Below are positions 5,423-7,212 of a stretch of 7,212 nt of DNA, piece by piece; the stretch's first letter is position 1, and each line of letters opens with the position of its first letter. This stretch comes from UBA4735 sp035935465 (GTDB lineage Bacteria > Chloroflexota > Limnocylindria > P2-11E): the NCBI GenBank assembly GCA_035935465.1, contig DASYXA010000068.1:1-7212 (forward strand). The letters are read 5' to 3'. The notes under the pieces are model-generated. The model was not told the DNA's origin. It saw only the letters and a program-made list of their open reading frames with translations, and made no database searches. A program made the position numbers and the translations under genes.

Positions 5423-6544
5423 ATGCCGATGACGAAGCGGACGGGCGTGCTGGCGGCCGCAGTGCTCGTGGTCGCGCTCGCGGTGCTCTACCTCGTACGG
5501 GCCGGTGGGTTGCGGGAGCCTGCCGCCGTCGCTTCGCCCACTCCCGCGTCCGTCGGCGTCGCGACCGCCACGGCGACGGCGAGCCCGGCGGCGGCGTCCG
5601 CTGGGTCCCCGCTCCCGCCGGGCACCTTCGAGAATGCGGTCCTCGGATACCGGATCACCCCGCCGCAGGGCTATCGGCGCGGCGGCGCGAGGATCTTGAC
5701 CACGTCCGGCGCGAGCTTGGGCGACGACCTCTACACACCCCAGACCGAGCAGCAGGCGCGCGAACGGTGTCTCACCGACAGCGGAGACACCGGGTTCCTG
5801 AGCTACGCGCGCGCCGACATCACGGTCCGCGTCTTCCGCAATCCGAACGGGCTTAGCGCGCAGCAGTGGGCGACGACGCCGGAAGCGCCTGGTGGCCAGC
5901 CGCTCAGCACGCACCAGAAGGTCGAGCCGGCGCTCATCAACGGCCAGGACGCGGTCCGGCTCGTCGAGGACAACGCGCGCGCGGCCACGACCGCGTTCGT
6001 CATCAGCGCGCGTGGCCGGTTCTACCACCTGTCATCGGTGGTCATGCCCCTGGACGGTGCCTCGCTGGATGACGTCGCGAAGACCTTCACGGCCATCGCT
6101 GCCGCGCCATTCCCGACCCCGACGGCCACGATCCCGCCGCGCGACGCCGCGGGGGACGTGGCGCAGAGGCTCGCGGCGGCGTTCGCGGGAGGGAGCGCGG
6201 ACGCGGTCGCGCGGCAGATGTCGGACTGCTGGCTCTTCGTGTCGCCGCTCATCAACGGTCAGCCGGCAGGAGGCGTGCGATACCGTTCGGTCGCGCTCTT
6301 CACGCAGGGGCTGCGCGAGCGTTTCGCCGCGGCTGATCTGAACGTGACCGTCGACCCGACCCTTCGAACGAACCCTCGCAGCCCCGGGACCTTCTTCGTG
6401 CGATCGGTGTGGAAGGATCGCGATCGGTCTTCGGTGATCGACCTCTACCTGAGTGGGCCGGACGGCCGGTGGGTCTGGTCCTCCGCCGAGCCGCAGGATG
6501 GCTGGCCATGCCGGCGCCCGTGGGTCTCGACCGACTCCTGCTGA
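5423..6544 (+). CDS. Membrane-anchored extracytoplasmic protein, two domains, unknown function
   Basis: 373 residues that I cannot assign to a named family. After basic KR at 5-6 comes a hydrophobic segment (about 8-25) that is an uncleaved signal anchor or a signal peptide. An Ala/Ser/Thr/Pro linker (about 33-66) follows, as in many exported Chloroflexota proteins. Domain 1 (about 68-228) starts with TFENAVLGYRITPPQGYRR, an opening common in small exported beta-rich proteins. A hinge PTPTATIPP (231-239) leads to domain 2 (about 242-373), whose helix AQRLAAAFAGGSADAVARQM and later strands ending GRWVWSSAEPQDG loosely suggest an NTF2/SnoaL-like fold; that is a guess. There are only four cysteines (116, 269, 363, 373), all predicted outside the cell, so two disulfides are possible. 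No Cys follows the signal segment, so it is not a lipoprotein. The start is fixed by ATG 5423 with TAGGGT 6 nt upstream. Confidence 0.85.
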   Translation: MPMTKRTGVLAAAVLVVALAVLYLVRAGGLREPAAVASPTPASVGVATATATASPAAASAGSPLPPGTFENAVLGYRITPPQGYRRGGARILTTSGASLGDDLYTPQTEQQARERCLTDSGDTGFLSYARADITVRVFRNPNGLSAQQWATTPEAPGGQPLSTHQKVEPALINGQDAVRLVEDNARAATTAFVISARGRFYHLSSVVMPLDGASLDDVAKTFTAIAAAPFPTPTATIPPRDAAGDVAQRLAAAFAGGSADAVARQMSDCWLFVSPLINGQPAGGVRYRSVALFTQGLRERFAAADLNVTVDPTLRTNPRSPGTFFVRSVWKDRDRSSVIDLYLSGPDGRWVWSSAEPQDGWPCRRPWVSTDSC

Positions 6545-6612
6545 GTGCCGGGCTCCGTGAACGCACCAACACGTAGGTGTCGGCGTCGGCCTGGCGATCC
6601 TCAAGAGCATCA

Positions 6613-6665
6613 CCGAGGCTCCCGACAGAGCCCTCACCCTCAGCCTCGGGGCCGCTGGGGCTCTG
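6613..6665. repeat. Two interleaved 8-bp inverted repeats
   Basis: CCGAGGCT (6613-6620) pairs with AGCCTCGG (6642-6649), and CAGAGCCC (6626-6633) pairs with GGGCTCTG (6658-6665). The order A-B-A'-B' allows either two mutually exclusive hairpins or an H-type pseudoknot. There is no T-run downstream, so it is not a classical terminator. Part of it overlaps the kinase-like frame. Confidence 0.4.
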
Positions 6666-6721
6666 CCGCACGGTGGGACCACCCGCGGCGCCACCGCACC
6701 CTGGCCGATGACGATCAGGAT

Positions 6722-6735
6722 CCCGGGCGCCCGGG
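6722..6735. repeat. Perfect 14-bp palindrome CCCGGGCGCCCGGG
   Basis: The palindrome could fold as a 5-bp GC stem with a 4-nt loop. It lies between convergent genes, where a two-way transcription stop would be useful, but lacks a T-run on either strand. In DNA this GC-rich it may be chance. Confidence 0.35.
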
Positions 6736-6824
6736 GTGCCGTGATCTCGTTGGACCCCTCGGGAGGTGCGCTCTCCTCCGCGTCACCCGCCGGACCGTGA
6801 TGCGCCCGCGCTTCGAGAAGAGCT

Positions 6825-7212
6825 CTAGACGCCTTCGAGCCGGCCCTGGATCCGGGAACGGGTCTCGAGCCAGCCGAAGACGAAGTACCCGGCCACGGCG
6901 TAGGCGGCCCCGATCGCGAGGTCGCCCGCGAGCAGTCCCAGGCCGGCTTCGAGCGGGGCGCCCGCGGCGTAGAGCCGCGCGGCGGCGATGCTACGGGTGA
7001 GTGGCAGCGCTTCGCCGATCGCCGCCGCGAAGCCCGGCAGCTCCGACAGCGGGACGTTCATCCCGGTGAGGAGCAGCAGGATGAACATCGCCCAGTTCGC
7101 GAGCAGGATCGCGTCCAGGAAGATGTATGCCAGCGAGCCGAGCAGGAGACCGACGCCGCACAGCGCGATCGTCGCGACGAGCATCGAGAGGACCAGCCCC
7201 GCAAGGCCCTCG
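6825..7212 (-). CDS. ABC-2 type transporter permease, C-terminal half (runs off the window)
   Basis: 128 residues are visible, and the frame stays open past ATG 7184 to the window edge (EGLAGLVLS before that Met), so the real start is outside. Members are usually about 250-270 residues, so roughly half is seen. Three hydrophobic segments are present (about residues 3-30, 33-55, 87-115). The sequence LLLLTGMNVPLSELPGF, followed by GEALPLTRSIAAARLYAAG, is the conserved loop and amphipathic stretch of ABC-2 permeases (DrrB-like group), after which a last membrane helix and a short charged tail (ETRSRIQGRLEGV) end the protein. It would form the membrane channel of an exporter with an ATPase probably encoded upstream, beyond 7212. 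The substrate is unknown (drug, lipid or polysaccharide are all possible). It converges with the secreted-protein gene. Confidence 0.85.
   Translation of the reverse strand, partial: EGLAGLVLSMLVATIALCGVGLLLGSLAYIFLDAILLANWAMFILLLLTGMNVPLSELPGFAAAIGEALPLTRSIAAARLYAAGAPLEAGLGLLAGDLAIGAAYAVAGYFVFGWLETRSRIQGRLEGV

Larger units (their letters stand above)
6561..6800 (+). pseudogene. Remnant of a sensor histidine kinase ATPase (HATPase_c) C-terminus
   Basis: Between in-frame stops at 6558 and 6798 runs an 80-codon open frame with no usable start. It opens with HVGVGVGLAILKSITEA (6570-6620), which matches the G2 box of histidine kinases (GxGxGLAIVxxIxEAHGG), followed by LTLSLGAAGAL (6633-6665) and, after a Gly/Thr-rich insert, MTIRIPG, resembling the closing beta-strand (VxVxLP). 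The HGG that normally follows EA is replaced by PDR, and the H-box, N-box and G1 box are absent. It is best read as the last ~60 residues of a decayed or deleted kinase gene. Alternatively the match is chance in GC-rich noncoding DNA. It sits between two convergent intact genes. Confidence 0.42.

Noticed and set aside
5153..6028. 291-codon - strand frame across the divergent promoter and secreted-protein gene
   Set aside because: It spans two genuine genes in a shadow frame, is Arg-rich and has no domain.
6545..7000. 151-codon + strand frame over the gap and permease gene
   Set aside because: Its second half is antisense to a clear ABC-2 permease, and its first half is not in the frame that shows kinase similarity.

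Overview
The window is GC-rich, densely packed bacterial chromosome with an extreme bias to G or C at third codon positions. The style suggests a high-GC Chloroflexota lineage (for example Limnocylindria-like soil or freshwater bacteria) or an actinobacterium-like relative. Supporting signs are a MutS2-type protein, an exported protein with an Ala/Ser/Thr/Pro linker and a PTPTAT-type hinge, and starts preceded 6-7 nt upstream by a TANNNT -10 box, which suggests leaderless transcription. This placement is inference; no rRNA or tRNA is present to settle it.

Layout. Bases 3-3186 (+ strand) carry a tightly packed cluster: the C-terminal ~640 residues of mutS2 (its 5' end lies outside the window), a GNAT acetyltransferase overlapping it by 4 nt, and two different DUF1801 (YdhG/frataxin-like) proteins in tandem. 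Ending 3 nt away on the opposite strand is an Hsp15-like S4-domain RNA-binding protein (3190-3534, -). Bases 3535-3825 hold no gene, but end in a small inverted repeat in front of a BrnT-like toxin and ribbon-helix-helix antitoxin operon (3826-4392, +). The toxin frame is broken by what looks like one extra G at 3988-3990, so it is annotated as a pseudogene. As a side effect the toxin's N-terminal half is in frame with the intact antitoxin.

A divergent CaCA-superfamily (Na+/Ca2+ exchanger-like) membrane protein (4414-5361, -) converges on the antitoxin. It lies head to head with a gene for a membrane-anchored secreted two-domain protein of unknown function (5423-6544, +). The 61-bp gap between them holds a -10 box for each direction. 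Bases 6545-6824 have no intact gene. They contain an open but startless 80-codon frame that reads like the end of a sensor histidine kinase ATPase domain, together with several inverted repeats. The window ends in the C-terminal half of an ABC-2 type transporter permease (6825-7212, -).

The genes do not form an obvious single pathway. The mutS2 cluster is the only likely multi-gene operon besides the toxin-antitoxin pair. I found no CRISPR array, phage module, insertion sequence or clear novel defence system. The strongest points of interest are the frameshifted toxin-antitoxin locus, the exchanger with degenerate ion-binding motifs, the leaderless start architecture, and the kinase remnant with interleaved inverted repeats.
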